This document shows positions 44,401 through 57,610 of a DNA stretch of 64,000 nt, piece after piece. The DNA is from Larix kaempferi (taxonomy: Eukaryota; Streptophyta; Pinopsida; Pinales; Pinaceae). Under the pieces are notes generated by a model, which saw only the letters and a program-made list of their open reading frames with translations, did not search any database and was not told the origin of the DNA. The translations under genes were made by a program, and so were the position numbers. Position 1 is the stretch's first letter, and each line of letters opens with the position of its first letter. The DNA lies in contig BSBM01000068.1 in assembly GCA_027924585.1 (NCBI GenBank), positions 9,937,001 through 10,001,000 on the forward strand. The letters run 5' to 3'.

Positions 44401-47400
44401 TGTTATCACCAAACTTGTAGGTGCCCCTAGAGATGAATCCAAGATGGATGGCAAAAGGGAAGGGCAACCAAAGAGGTGCAACCAAGATGGCCTCGACTCC
44501 CAATGGATGGTTGTCACGCCAATCGAGGCAATCTTCACTTTATGTTATCTAGCCCAAGACAACAAAGGGGGAGACCCAGATCTACTCCCGACAGGAGAGA
44601 CCAAACCACAAACACCAGATCAAGTCAAGTATAGTTGAAGTACGTAAGGTGTATGGTGAACCCTAGATCTATGGAAGAAGTCACAAGATGAATAACAGTT
44701 TGGATCAACGGGTTTAAACAGTGTATCTGTTATCACACCATAGTAGCAGGGCTACTATTCTTGTACAGCAGATATCTGCACATTCCAGAGCTTCATTTAT
44801 TCCAGAGCATGGCTATATATATTGGATCACTCATGATCAGAGCAGTACATTATTCAGATATTGTATGACCTTGTGTCAAGGCTGAGCCTTGAGAGTTCAG
44901 ATTGGATGACTGATGTGACCACTTATCCCATTACAGTTTCAGTTCAGTGCCTAGAGATGTATTTCAGCAGTGTTTCAGATGATGCATGATGATTGCTATT
45001 ATGATGATGTTGTATGATCTATGGATATGTTCTCACTGACAGTGGATTATTAGCTTGTTGATTTAGTCATGATTATAGCATGTGCTTGGTATATTATTCC
45101 TGATGTGGCAAACTATTTAAAATGAACTGTAAACCTTAAAATGGACAATTGCTTGCACTCTTAGGTCATCTAACAAAACTTACTGGTATTTCACCTTACA
45201 TAGACATGGTCTTTTCCGACACCTTTTGTCTGATAGTGTAGGCTCCATATCCACTTGTCTCCATCCATACATGACCTTCCTGTTTGACTTTAAACCCTGA
45301 CTTGTCTTATTTGACTTTCTGATGCTGAGGACTTCCCCATTTTTCTACCTCTGTGTTTGGACCGCATCCCTGTTTATTCAGTGTCTCGGCTCTGAGTTGG
45401 TGACAGAACTTGCCTTTGGTGAGTTGGATTGTAGGCCTTGGCTCGAACTCCCCCTAGTCACTTGAGATGCTGTTGGCTAAAACTGAAAGCTCATGTTCTA
45501 CCTGTGGAAACTAAATAAATTCGCCCATGGAAACAAAAAAGGGCAAGAGCAATGAAAAGCTAAAAATACTCCTCGAAGAGTATAAGAAAGGTCCAAAAAG
45601 CAATAGTTCTTAAAAGCTATATCTAAACAATTGCTGACCTTGTGAAAATGTGAAAAACATGCCCTGGATGCAAGCTGCAACTAGTTGTGCTTCTCAGCAC
45701 ATCTGAAATCCGAAGGGTTATGTAGGCCAAAAAGGCCATGGAAATAAATTGAATGATCCTAATGAACTTGGATCAACTTGATGTAGACATGATGCCTAAG
45801 TTGAATAAGCACTCTCTAAACAACTTATCCATTTGTGAGGCACAGCCATCCCCCGTGTTCTTTTGTCCAGCACAGAGTTTGTAGCTTCCCCCTTCTCCCA
45901 GTCCAAAGTATTTTTGAGTTAAGTTAGACAAGTCAAACCCTTGGCCCAACCTTGCTCCTAGCCTTCATCCTTCACTAGCAGTTTGACCATGTCCAATGGG
46001 TAAGTTTGTCATTTGAACTAGGGTGCAAGTAATTTTATATAACTACGGAATATGTTAACTTAATTATTGCCACTGAATGGAATTTATACTTTGAGCTTAG
46101 CTATGAAGTGATTAAAGATGCATTGTCTTAGTCTACTGATGTGATTTATCCTTGATTATATATATTCTTGGGATCCGTGATGATGTGGACCATGTATGGT
46201 GATTATTGATGATGATTTATGGTCCCACATGTTTGATGATGATGTCATATGATGGACATATGATACAGATGATGATTGAACCAGTTCAGCAGGTTATTAT
46301 TATTACAGATCAGCAGATTATACATTGTCCATATATGGTGGACCCCTACAGCTGGCCCATTAGGGCAACCCAGGGTGTATGAGTACTCATTCCTAGTGGA
46401 TTTGGGTCTTCTGGATCCATTGAGACACTTATCTTTCAGTTCCGGGCACTTCTGACAGTGATTGATGCAGTTTTACACTTGTTGACCAGATTTGGGGCTG
46501 ATTTCCCAGCCTGAGCAGCAGGGGCCCCGAGAGGCCAGTTCACCTAGGGCGCTGATGATGGAGGGGGTGGTCCAGCCACTTGTTATTACCATTTATCCCC
46601 CCTTCCGGAGAGCCTGGTGGGCTCAGATTGACAGCGCTAGCACCCTAGGAGGCAGTTTTGGCAGTTTCACAGTTCCCGAGGCAGTTAAAAAATGGGAAAA
46701 GGTGGTCACTGAGGAAATCGATTTGGGCAATTGAGGCAAGGTTTTGGCATTTGGTTTTCACAGAGGTCTTCCAGGGCGGCATCACTACCTTCCAGCCAGT
46801 TTTCACCATGTGGGTATGCCCGGATTGATCACAGGAGGACATTTACTGCTTGACTGTCATGGATTCTGAGGACAGTTTTGGTCATTTTTATTATATTGGA
46901 CATATTTTATTATTTTTATTGTGCCTTGGGGATGAGCTAGTAAGGATTAAAACCTCCTAGCCCCACCATGAGCTTATATTGTTATGTCCTAGTCACCATG
47001 AGGTGGATTTTGATGCTTATATTTTCTCTTGTGGATGACGTCACCCCTTATTGTACCTTTTTAGTGGGGGCGCTATCATTATATGGGTGATCCATGTGAT
47101 ATATGGTTATGATTTATTGTTAGCCATTGATTAGATCTTGAGATCTTTTAATCTTAGCCACTCATGTAAAAAGTGGTTATGATTGTACTCTCTCCCCATC
47201 CTATTTAAGGAGGGAGCCTCTCATTGTAAAATTCATCTAGAGATTTTTGGCTCTTGGCTCTTGGAATAAAATTTCTATCTTTTGGAGTACATGCTTGGAT
47301 TGGAGTGGATGTTGGTTGTTTCGATTGTAAATGCTATTGTCCATTGCACTGGAGGATCTATTGTAGCTATCTTGCGTATTTGCCATACTTTATTTGCAGG

Positions 47401-50400
47401 TTGAGAGGGCGACTTTGACAAGTGCGAATTGGTGGGGAGGCTTGCCCTTCAAGCTTGGAAGAAGTCGTTTTGGGTTTGACAGGGAGTGGTTTTGCCTTTG
47501 TGTCAACTATTCTATGTTTTTCTCTCTCTTGCTTGCATCTACCTTCAATTTGTTAAACTAATTGATGCTTTGCTCCTTGGCTTGACAGGTTAGAAGGAAT
47601 CACATGTGGCTTGGAAAAATCGATTTGGCAAGAGGGCTTCAACAATTCTCCATTTGATCTTTGGCAAAGTAATCCTCGTCTCAACTAGCATTCATCTCTT
47701 CATCCAGGTATGTCCCAAGAGGTATGATCTTCTCTTCCTTGAATCTTCCATAATTTCTAGATCACAAAAACCCTAATCAAATTAAAACCCTTGTTTTTGG
47801 TATTTCTTAGATCTACTTAGATCTAGCCCTCAATTTGAAAAGATATTGAAAACCCACCTCTATAGCATCCACCCCTAGTTGGATCTATAGTTTGGTGGTG
47901 ATTGGCTAAGAATTGACCCATTTTCTAAGACAAAAAGCTCTCCTTGACCTAAAGCGCACTTCCTTGAGGGAGGCTTGTTGGGCTAGATCTAGCACATGGG
48001 TATGCGAGATCCCGCTTGATTTGACAACTAGACACTTGATAACACATACCCATATCCTTACTTTGGTGAAAGCTACCTTGTGGACATCTCTCCATGTTTT
48101 GAGGGGTTGAAACCCCCCTTTTGACCTCATTGGTAACTTAAAACTTAGATCTACTAAGATCTACCCATTGGATTCACTTGAAACTTTGAACATGCATAGA
48201 TCGGGGTATTAGCATCCCGGATCTACATTTTGGTGGCCATTGGACTTGGTTTGGTCCACCAAAACCACTTTTTGCCTCTCCTTGAGAAAGTCGCACCCCT
48301 TGGGAATTTTGAGTTGGACCACTTCTAGGAAGTGGGTGTTGGAGATTTTTGTGGATTTGGATTTCCCATGCCTTGAAACCTAGGTCTAGACTGTCCTTTT
48401 GTCCCGATCCACCTTGGGGATTGCATTCCTTGTTTTAAGGAATTGTGGTCCACTTTTGGTCTTTACCTAAAAACCTAGATCTAGTAAGATCCGGCCATTG
48501 GATCTCATCCAAACCACTTAACTTGGCTTCATGGTGTCCCGATCTACACTTTGACATCCTTCTTGACTCCATTAGCCCATCCAACAAGGCACTAGTCCTT
48601 CTCCAAGCAAAGCGCACTTCTTGGGATTAGTGTCAAACCCTAGATCTAACACATGGGTAACCCTAGAACCAACTCTAACTTGTAGATCTAACCTAGATCT
48701 AGCCTATAGTACCATCTTCACACTTAGCTTCACCTTGTGGGCCCACCTAAAACCATTTCACACTTCCCAAGGCAATAAGACCCACTTGTGTAAACACATG
48801 GTACTATACTTAATAATCATACCCCATCAAGTGGCCTAAACCATACATAGGTTGAAACACTAACTATCCTTGATACCACCTTCAACCATGCCCTAAACAT
48901 TAGGTCCACTTAGACTTGCATTGGTTTCCGTAACTCATCATTCATTCACCTTTGAAACCTTTGCTTGGGTCCAATCAACTGCGATTGGGGTATAGGGTCT
49001 CCCCCTTGGTCTAGTTATACCTTGACCTAAAGCGAAGAGTGCCTCGGTTGACGTGACTCCCACATCGCATTGGGAACCGTGGCATCTCTTGGGTCACCTC
49101 TTTAGTTGCCTGTCTCCTCTACCGTCCCGGATGGGATACCTCTAGGGGCAACTACAAGTTGTGTGATAACAGTATCTTTGGTCCGTTATGGGTGGAATAG
49201 TGACTTATGATGTTTAAAATAAGATCCAAGATTAGGGTACTAGTCAATTATGAGAAAATCCACTACCTTGGGAACCGTGTCCAATGCAGGGTAGTTAAGG
49301 ATTGAATTGGGGCTAACCAGTACCAAAAGTGAGCTTGATTGATTGATATGACAAAGTCAAGGGGTTCAACTACCAAAACAAGGATCAAACCACAAACAAA
49401 CTCAACAATCCAAGAAAGTCGAATTAGCTTGGAGAAAGATCCGTGCCTTGGGAAATGGGCCAAATGGAGTCGGATGTCCACCAAATTACAGATCTGGAAT
49501 GTTGAGGTGTTGAGGTACGTGGATCTAAAAGATTAAGGTCATCCAATGGCTGGATCTCAGTAGATCTGAGATTGAAGTATGCCACAAAGTGACCCAAGTG
49601 GGGCACAACCCTCAAAATGAGGAATGGGGCCCACAAGGTCAAAATCACTGAAGTGACACACTAGGGGTAGGTTATTGAATATGTAGATTCCAGATCAAGT
49701 GGAATCTCACCTACCCAAGTGTTAGATCCCTGCAAACTCACCTCTCCCAGGAAGTGCGACCTCCCTTGGAGAGGCTTCTTTGCCTTGGAAAGTGGGTCAA
49801 ATGGAGGCCAAATCACACCAAACTACAGATCCGAATTGTCGTGGATACTATAGAGGTGGGTTTTAAATTTTATACCCAAACACCAAGTGGATCTTACTAG
49901 ATCTGAGAAAATGTAAAATGAGGGTTTGTAAATTAAGGGTTTTATCAATGAAGTAGCTATGTCAATGGATTGGAGGCAAGACAAGAAGAACAAACCTATG
50001 GATCTTACCTGGATAACCTTGTAGATGCCTTGATGATGATGATCTATGCAAACCCGATCAATTTGGAGCGATTTGAGGTAGTTTTCTATGAAGTCGAATT
50101 GCCCAAGGAAGCCAATGTGCCCTCTCTCCTGCACAATAAACGTCAACAATATCAGATTTACTACAAACAAGAGATAAGACTAATGCCACAAGAGAAATAA
50201 CAGAAAGATAGCATAGATCACAATGATACTAATGATAACCCCCTGATACAAGCGAATGCCAAGTGGAGTGAGTTGAAGAAGCCTTGCAAAAATGCCCAAG
50301 TGATGTCACCCTCCTGTAGACAAGACAAAAGTTTCCAAAAAAATAGATCTTACCACAAATACCCAAATGCTAGGATGCAATAGACTTTCCAATCACCATC

Positions 50401-53109
50401 TAAGAACACCAGATGCAAAGGAGACCACAAGAATTTCCACAAGAAAGTTTTTCTATATCAAGATTCCAAGAGCCAAAGACCCCTTTACAATGAGAAGCTC
50501 TCTCCTTTAAATAGGAGGGAGAGAGTCCACAATGTAACCACTTTTTGAATGAGTGGCTAAGATTAAAAGATCAAAAGATCTAATCAATGGTTGAGATGAG
50601 CTCAACAATACAATACATGGATTACTAATAAAATATAACAATAAGTAGACAAAATCGCCCTAGGAGAGGGGATTCCACCAAATCATGATGACAAAATAGT
50701 AGATCTAGCTTATGGTGGGTCCAAGGGGTAATTTTAGACACCCTTGGTCAATCCCCATAGCACAATATCAATAAAATAATCATCAAAGTACCAAATCGTG
50801 CCTCTATGGACAAATCGTGAGCCTTGGGAGGCTCCAAAAATCATCAGAAAGTGCCATAAGTGATGGATGTGGGTCTCGATGAAGCTAAAACTGCTGGAGA
50901 AGGTGTGGAAGACATCCCACTCATCATCACTGATCATCCCATGCCATAACATTGCCTCAGTAGCCCAAATCGAATTCCTTTGAAGCCATTTTTACCATTT
51001 CTGGACTGCCTCGGGAAACGTGAAACTGCCCAAACTACCTCCTAGAGTGCCTACGCTGTTAAGGTGAGCTCACCAATGAGTCTGGGAGGGGGGTAATATG
51101 GTAATAACAAGTGGCTGGACCACCCCCTCCATGCACAGTGCCCTAGGTGAACCAAGTAAATCTCATCACTGCTCTGACAGGGCCTCCGATAGACCAAAAC
51201 TGCACTAGGATAGCCAACTGAGGCTCAATCATCACTGTAACTGCTCGGAACTAAAAACAAACTGTCTCATTGGACTCAGAAGGTCCAAATCCATCTAAGA
51301 TGTGTACTCATACACCATATAAACCTCTACATGGTCCAAAATAAATACTCATCATATTCGGCAGACCAAATAATAATAATTTGTAAAAGTGCTGAAAAGC
51401 ACAAATCATCATCATAAGCCTGAAACCACTGCAGAAGCCCACCATGGTGACATGTACCAGACCATATATCATCTATCTGTAACATCTGAGGTCTGTCACC
51501 TCATGTCCTGTGGTTGACTTTTGGTCAAACTGAGGTTTGACCAAGTCAACATGACCAAAATATAACTCAAACTGTCATCAAGCTGCTGCAAGGTGTCCAA
51601 GGTTAAGACATGCTTTACAATCCATTCAATTAGCAATTATAACAAGAAGTAATCATTACTGGCGATCTAAATCCCAATATAATAAGTCATAATTATTATT
51701 TATTACTCAGACTAGACTTTTAAGGTCATACTCACTTCATAGTTGTGATCAATTTGCTAGTGAAGGGTGAAGGCTAAGAAACAATTGGCTAGGTCAAAGG
51801 ATGACTTACTGACTTAACGCTGTGACACTTTGGAAATGGAAAAGGGAAAACACACCATAGCATATAGTGGACAAGCAATAACACAGGGAATGGCGGTGTC
51901 TCACAAATGGATAAGTTGTTCAAAGAGTGTTTATTCACCTTACACAGATGCGCACAATCCATAATACAAATGACGCCAGCAATCTTTTTGATATAGCATT
52001 TAAGTTCCATTGCTTTTTGGGCCTAGAGTTTCCATAGTCTTTGATCTATGTGTGTTTACAAACACATTGCATAGATTTACATTTATTTAGGCTTCTTGCT
52101 GCAGGTGTGTTTTTAAGGCACTTGTTGACCTGAGCACTTCTAGGTGTGTCATAGACAGCTTGTTTACCTAGGTATTTACATTTCACAAAAGATATAACAT
52201 TTGATATTTCATAGCCATTTTCATTTGGCTTGCCTTTCATTCATGTGTGTTTAGAAACACATTGCATGAATGGACTTTTCATACAAGATATAACATTTCA
52301 TTTCCATACTTTGCATTAATGGAAGCACTAAAAGTTTCAAGTTTAGCCAACAACATCTTTAGTGACTATGGGGAATTCACAAGGAAATCCAACTCACCAT
52401 AGGTAAGTTTTGTCACCAACTCAGCGCCGAGACACAATAAACAGGGAAGCTTATCCAATATAGAGGCTACAGTGGGGGAAGGTCCTCCATGCCACTAGTC
52501 AAGTAGTAAGTCAAGGTAATGAATCAACTGGGTAAGTCATGGGTGGATGAAGACAGTGAATAATGAAATCGACACTAGCAAGCCAAAGTATGGCGGGAAT
52601 GATCACCTCTATTCTCCCTAGGGAGGGTAAAACCAATGAGTATAGGCCAAGAACTTCTAAGTCTGAGTAGGGACAAATATGATATATATATATATAATAC
52701 AACCAGGTCCACATATCTATATGATCGCCAGATCATGATACTAAATGCTAAGACATGCTAAGAGAATGGAAATAAAAGCAACATAACCACAACACCATAA
52801 TATACCTGCTAAGTCATATACCTGAATGCTCATCGTCTGAACCATCATCTGTCCTCTGAAACTGCTGCTGTAACTCTGGGCACTACTGACTGCTCTGTAT
52901 AAATGGCTAAATAGCTACATCGGTCATCTCTCTGAGTGTCCTGAAACTCAGTCATGGCATGGGGAATAAAACTGTTGTCCAAAATCTGATAATGATCCAT
53001 AGTAGATGCTCATCTCAGCATCTCAATGCAAGGGAATTGGCTAAATAATGTACTGGAATCAAAAAAAAAAATAATGTATGGTAGCCCGGCTACTATATCT
53101 GTGATAACA
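44401..53109 (-). repeat. Older solo gypsy-type LTR, minus strand, interrupted
   Basis: The left end TGTTATCACCAAACTTGTAG and right end ATCTGTGATAACA are the reverse of the family termini. A perfect duplication ACTCC flanks it (44396-44400 and 53110-53114). Without the nested LTR it is about 4260 bp. A reversed promoter-like box (CTCCTTTAAATAGGAGGG) lies near 50505. No PBS or PPT adjoins it. It sits inside the reverse-transcriptase coding sequence of the gypsy remnant. Confidence 0.88.
44728..49171 (+). repeat. Younger solo gypsy-type LTR, plus strand
   Basis: It is 4444 bp, from TGTTATCACACCATAG to GTTGTGTGATAACA, with a perfect duplication GTATC (44723-44727 and 49172-49176). It aligns end to end with 4638-9140. 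Promoter-like TCCTATTTAAGGAGG lies near 47207. It is nested in the older, opposite-strand solo LTR of the same family. Confidence 0.93.
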
Positions 53110-53345
53110 ACTCCTTTATTATCTTTTTCCGCCTTATTCTATGAAGATCCAAGTTTTGTATCAAATCTATGACTAGTTTGGGTACCTTCCTCCAACTAGA
53201 TTTGATAGTGCACTTTATTTGAAGATGCAATCCTACAAGAAAGTTATCTTGAAAATCATCTCTAATCTTCCTAAAAACGGTGATTACACCAAACTTCCAA
53301 AAAAGGAGGTTCATGATGAACATTACTTTCTCCAAATAAAAACAC
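53110..53345 (-). pseudogene. Gypsy reverse transcriptase, N-terminal continuation
   Basis: The minus-strand frame ending near 53093 has HRIRRKKIIKELLSQ, which resembles the ELxxQxxELL segment just before the first RT motif in gypsy elements. It lies exactly across the solo LTR from the next RT piece at 44340-44400, so both belong to one interrupted reading frame. Confidence 0.55.
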
Positions 53346-53689
53346 TAAATCATCAGCTCCCCTTCCTAGTCAATATTTTAACTTACGAAATTTAAACTCA
53401 AGGAATATGCAAGTCATCCTTATCACCATACAATTTCATACATCTTATTTTCTAGATCAAAGCATATAAATTCCACTTTAAAGAAGAATATATACCTTGG
53501 AATAGCATTGTACCTCCCAATATCTATGATGTCAAAGAACCAAGTGGTCATCATATATATATGACCAACATGCCAAACACCAAATCTCTCATGCATCTAA
53601 GGACACCCATGGTCAGTCCCACTTGACACCCATTACCATCATCTATGGAGCAATAGTCACATGCGAACCTGACCCACTAATATGTAGCT
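53346..53689. other. Unassigned
   Basis: AT-rich and probably further upstream gypsy sequence, but no domain is readable. Confidence 0.25.
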
Positions 53690-53925
53690 CCCTATCCATA
53701 GCACAATCATCATCACTCATAATAGACAAAGAAAAGTGAAACCTACTGATCCCCAAAGGTAGTAACTCCACATCCCTAGCACAATCATCATCACTCATAC
53801 TAGTCCAAAAAAAGCGAAACCTATTGATCCCAAAGGTAGTAACTCCACATCCATAGCACAATCAGCATCACTCATGATAGTCAAAGAAGAGTGAAACCTA
53901 TTGATCCCCGAAGGTAGTAAATCAT
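53690..53925 (+). repeat. 77-78 bp tandem repeat, three copies
   Basis: Copies are anchored at GCACAATCA on 53701, 53779 and 53856, each followed by CATCACTCAT, GTGAAACCTA or GCGAAACCTA, and GGTAGTAA words. Divergence is low to moderate. Confidence 0.85.
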
Positions 53926-54764
53926 TGAAAAGATAAATGCCCTAGTGCATTTAATAATGGTTATTGACCCTTAAAGGTGGTAAATGACGAAAACACATTA
54001 TACCCCAATCTAGCCAATGTAATAGATGATGATGTTGACCCATGAAGATGGTAACTCGTTGAAAGGTATTATACCCTACTGTAGCATAAGAGATAGAATG
54101 AACCAGTGTAAGCTTTAGATCACGAATCCCAGAAACAAGGATCATGATGATGCATTTATTGAACAAACACAAAGGAGAATAATAAATGAATTTTATACAG
54201 TTATTTTATTTCAAAATTAAAGCATTAAGATGAAAAATTACCTCAAAAAGATGCAAAGGAAAAAGAAATCAAATGGATGAAAACAAGAGAGTAGCATACC
54301 ATTGAAAATGCATCACGTATAACAGGTGCCAATGTCCAACCACTTGTCACCTGCATAATTACAATTTTGCCACTTGTAAATGAAAATAGAACATTGTAGA
54401 AATCCAACACCAAAGATACCAAACAAACAATTGGAAAACATAAAGAGGTCTCTTGTGGGATGCTTCAACTTAGTTAAGAAATTACCTAACTAGGAATGAA
54501 CTACTGATCATTAACCTCTAAAGAAATTTCGTCCCACAGATTTGTCCACAAAAATGCAGAGAAGAGAGTGATGCATTTGATTTTCCAATTATAAAAATGA
54601 AAGATGTACAATGCATATATCTTACAAAAGAGACAACCAACCACCAGACCTACTTTCACTAATTAAGTTATAACTTAAGGCATGTTTGTGTATTTATCTT
54701 TTTTTAAACAAAAATGGAAATAGATTGTACTATCAAAGGGCTGTGGGAAACCCCAAACAGCCAG
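53926..54764. other. Unassigned
   Basis: Weaker echoes of the GATCCC..AAGGTAGTAA words continue to about 54060. Nothing coding is recognised. Confidence 0.3.
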
Positions 54765-54944
54765 AAATTACAAAAGTAGCTTCAAGAGAGTCCAAAATTT
54801 GCTCTTCCAAGCTGAAATAGCACTTACAACACATCAAAAAATATTGTAAAGTTCAAAATTACAAAAGTAGCTTCAAGAGAGTCCAAAATTTGCTCTTCCG
54901 AGCTGAAATAGCACTTACAACACATCAAAAAAGATTGTAAAGTT
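54765..54944 (+). repeat. 91-bp tandem duplication
   Basis: The segment starting CAAAAGTAGCTTCAAGAGAG at 54771 recurs at 54862 with about two differences. Confidence 0.88.
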
Positions 54945-55063
54945 CTATGGCCCTAAGGCCGCCTTATATATCTAAAACTAATCTTCTTAATGAACTGTCC
55001 AAGCAGCCATATACATGTAAAATACTAAAAACATAAGATAGCTTAGAAAATATGCCCAGATTG

Positions 55064-55390
55064 CTAGTGCAACAGCGATTGCACAATCTCTTCTTCACCA
55101 CCCATCACTTTCACGTAGCCAGTAGATAGCATTGGTTGACCTGAAATGGAGTGAGAACCTTTAGCAAAGCCAAGGATGATATTGTAGATCATCTCCAAGT
55201 CATTGGCAAGTTTTTCTTGTTTCAGAACCTGAGCTTTTAAAACAGATTCCATTTTTTCCTATTTATTTTCCTGTTACTCCATATAAATACTGAAGTGTTC
55301 AATCACCTGCCACATCCCCTTTAACTGATTGTTCATTCTCCTCAGGTTTTCTTTAATCTTAGAATTACTATCACCCCTGTTACCCCACAT
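55064..55390 (-). pseudogene. Coiled-coil-like reading frame, unknown family
   Basis: The minus strand from about 55390 to a stop at 55064 reads almost open: KENLRRMNNQLKGMWQVIEH, two stops, then MESVLKAQVLKQEKLANDLE and a C-terminal tail. Heptad-like spacing of L, M and V suggests a coiled coil. Similar short coiled-coil tails occur in plant transposon-associated proteins, but I cannot assign one. Confidence 0.35.
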
Positions 55391-56284
55391 TTTGCATGGG
55401 TATCCACTTATGATTTCACTTGTAATTTTCATTACAAAGCAGGTTCATGACTCTCCTGGATGGTCTTGGATGCTTGGTGGTATAGTTACACTTCATGATG
55501 TTGATGCCTTGGTTGATGATGGTTGATTGATGTGCTCATGGTGTTTTGTTCATGGTTACTTTCTTATTCTGGTTCTACACATATATGGATGGTATCAGCA
55601 CCTTTCACTTGATGATATTCATGGTGATCTAAAGTGCTTGGCATTGACTCACCTTTTGCACATTGTTTTGTGTCAATTATAGGGTGATTTGTGCATAACA
55701 GGACCCTAACCTCAGACCCCCATATCTCCAACGCCATAGCTCTGTTGGAGGTGTGTGACATATGGATAGAAAGCTTATTTCATGAGCTTTCCAGTGGTAT
55801 AAAACTCTCCCCCTGGTTCCCAAGCACATTGGAGTTGTGGCAGCTTCGTTCTCGATATCCAATTCTGGTTTTTGGGGCCATGTTGTTACATATTTTTATG
55901 CATGATGGTGATCCCAAGGAATATGATTGAGCTGACACATCATCTTCCTTGAGCACCTTCTCTTGGCACACATGTAAAGACATGGTTATATTATTGTATC
56001 GATGAGTTGGCATGGTGGCATACATCTTGAGGCACGCTGGCCATCTTGTACTACATGTGGGGTTTTATTGCAAATATGTTCATGCACTTTGCCACTCAGA
56101 GGAGATCTTAACCATTGGTTGAGCTATTTTAGTAAGGGTCGTCCCCTCTTCGAGGGTTTCCACTTGGTTATTTATGCACCATTCATGGAGTCCTCCCCTT
56201 TTGGAGGTTGCTTGCACACTTGCTCATGCATTGGAGGAGTTCATTGTGTTAAAGTTAGTGCAGCTGCGAGAGCCATTCTCTGAA
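55391..56284. other. Unassigned, possibly transcribed repeat
   Basis: Loosely similar to 30310-30500. Several overlapping frames, none recognised. Confidence 0.25.
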
Positions 56285-56853
56285 TGGCACCCTAGTTAGT
56301 TAACTAGGGTTGCTGGTCAGTTAACCAAGCAGAGTAAGTCCCCAGAAGGTACCCTAGGGCCCACAACAGTCTACTGGGGTTCTTGGTATGGGACCAAGCA
56401 GGTTGATGCCATGGCAAAGTCCCAAGCATGTGGCTAGGGCACCTATCTGTCTCTAGGGTATTCTGGTCTGGGACCAGATAGTTTCTTGGTCACGAGGACC
56501 AAGCAGATCCTGTAGGCTAAGACAGAGACATCCTAGCCTAGGACTAGGCAGATTCTTGGTCAAGGACAAAGCAGGTCCTGCAGGTGGTTGATCAACATTT
56601 AGTCTAGGACTAAAGCTCAACCTGGGGCTGAGGACCATTCTCCGAGAGAATGGAGGACCTAGTCAGGAACCAAGAGGTTGATCAACATGGTTCAGTCTGG
56701 GACTGAAGCTCATCCTAGGGCTGAGAGCCATTCTTTATGAATGGAGGATCTTGGTTAGTTAACCAAGATGATGATGTGTGATGCCCTCCTTTCCTAGGTA
56801 TTCGATATGGTTGAGCTAGGTTGTTTCATCAAGGGACTGGCCACCCCTTGATG
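56285..56853. repeat. Array of about 15 short hairpins with different stems
   Basis: Successive small palindromes, most 10-22 bp long. Clear ones: 56289-56310, 56382-56398, 56406-56415, 56462-56478, 56485-56503, 56532-56548, 56587-56596, 56598-56614, 56635-56653, 56677-56686, 56691-56707, 56728-56744, 56750-56767, and 56827-56835 pairing with 56845-56853. Stems are 5-10 bp with loops of 0-9 bases. Stem sequences differ (CTTGGTC/GACCAAG, TTTAGTC/GACTAAA, CCATTCTC/GAGAATGG), while spacers often contain AGCAG or GGAGG. It is not a simple tandem repeat. Confidence 0.8.
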
Positions 56854-56999
56854 GAGTTACTAGCATTTGACCTAGGGAGTAGTCAAGAGGACCATAGGAT
56901 CGCATAATCCAGTATGGACCTTCCTTATACAGTGATGATGAACTTTCAGTTAGTATATGGAACACTTGTACATTTGAGCAGTGTAGTCATACTTGGTTG

Positions 57000-57130
57000 A
57001 GACTCGTGAGTCTGGCCGAGTTTGCCCGAGTGACAGCCAGGCCGGTTACTCGCGAGGCACTCGCTGCCCAAACTCGCGACTCGTCGTCACTCGCCCTACT
57101 CACAGGCACTCACCGAACTCGCCGAGTCCG
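57000..57130. repeat. hAT subterminal GACTCG/CCGAGT-rich region
   Basis: Many ACTCG and CGAGT words in both directions; mirrored at 63909-63970 near the other end. Likely transposase-binding sites, by analogy with hAT elements. Confidence 0.6.
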
Positions 57131-57610
57131 TGTCACCCACGGGAAAGCCTCACCCTGTTCCACGTTTGCTTCTTTTTGGCGGGAATGCGCGGCAGGTTTT
57201 TCTTTAAGACCGCCATCGACCTGCTTTTCCACTCACAGTGACTATAGGGAGTGCAAGTGCGACTAGAGTGGAGACGGGAGACTACAACCGGCCGAGTTGC
57301 TGCCAGGTTGGTGATTGTTTGTTTTTTTTTTACAAGTTTTAATGTTTATTGTTTAATTTTTATAGTTTTTTTTTTATCACGGCCGTGTAGGCAGCCTCCA
57401 CAGGCTGCCAAAAGGCCCGATAGGAGGGACGCGGCCATACATAAAAATTGAAAAAAAAAAAACTATACAAATTAAACAAATAAAAAAATTAATATATTTT
57501 TAATTTTTTAAATTTTAATTTATAATAATATTTGTTCAAGTTTAAATCTTTAGTAATTAGTAATTTATGATTTTTTAATTTTTAATTTAGTTATGTTTTC
57601 AAATTTTAAA

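Noticed and set aside
49970-50200. Plus-strand 76-codon frame
   Set aside because: Falls inside the minus-strand gypsy-type solo LTR and has no counterpart frame in the other LTR copies.
56285-56853. CRISPR-like array
   Set aside because: There is no constant repeat sequence, units are short palindromes with changing stems, and the window is plant nuclear DNA with no cas genes.
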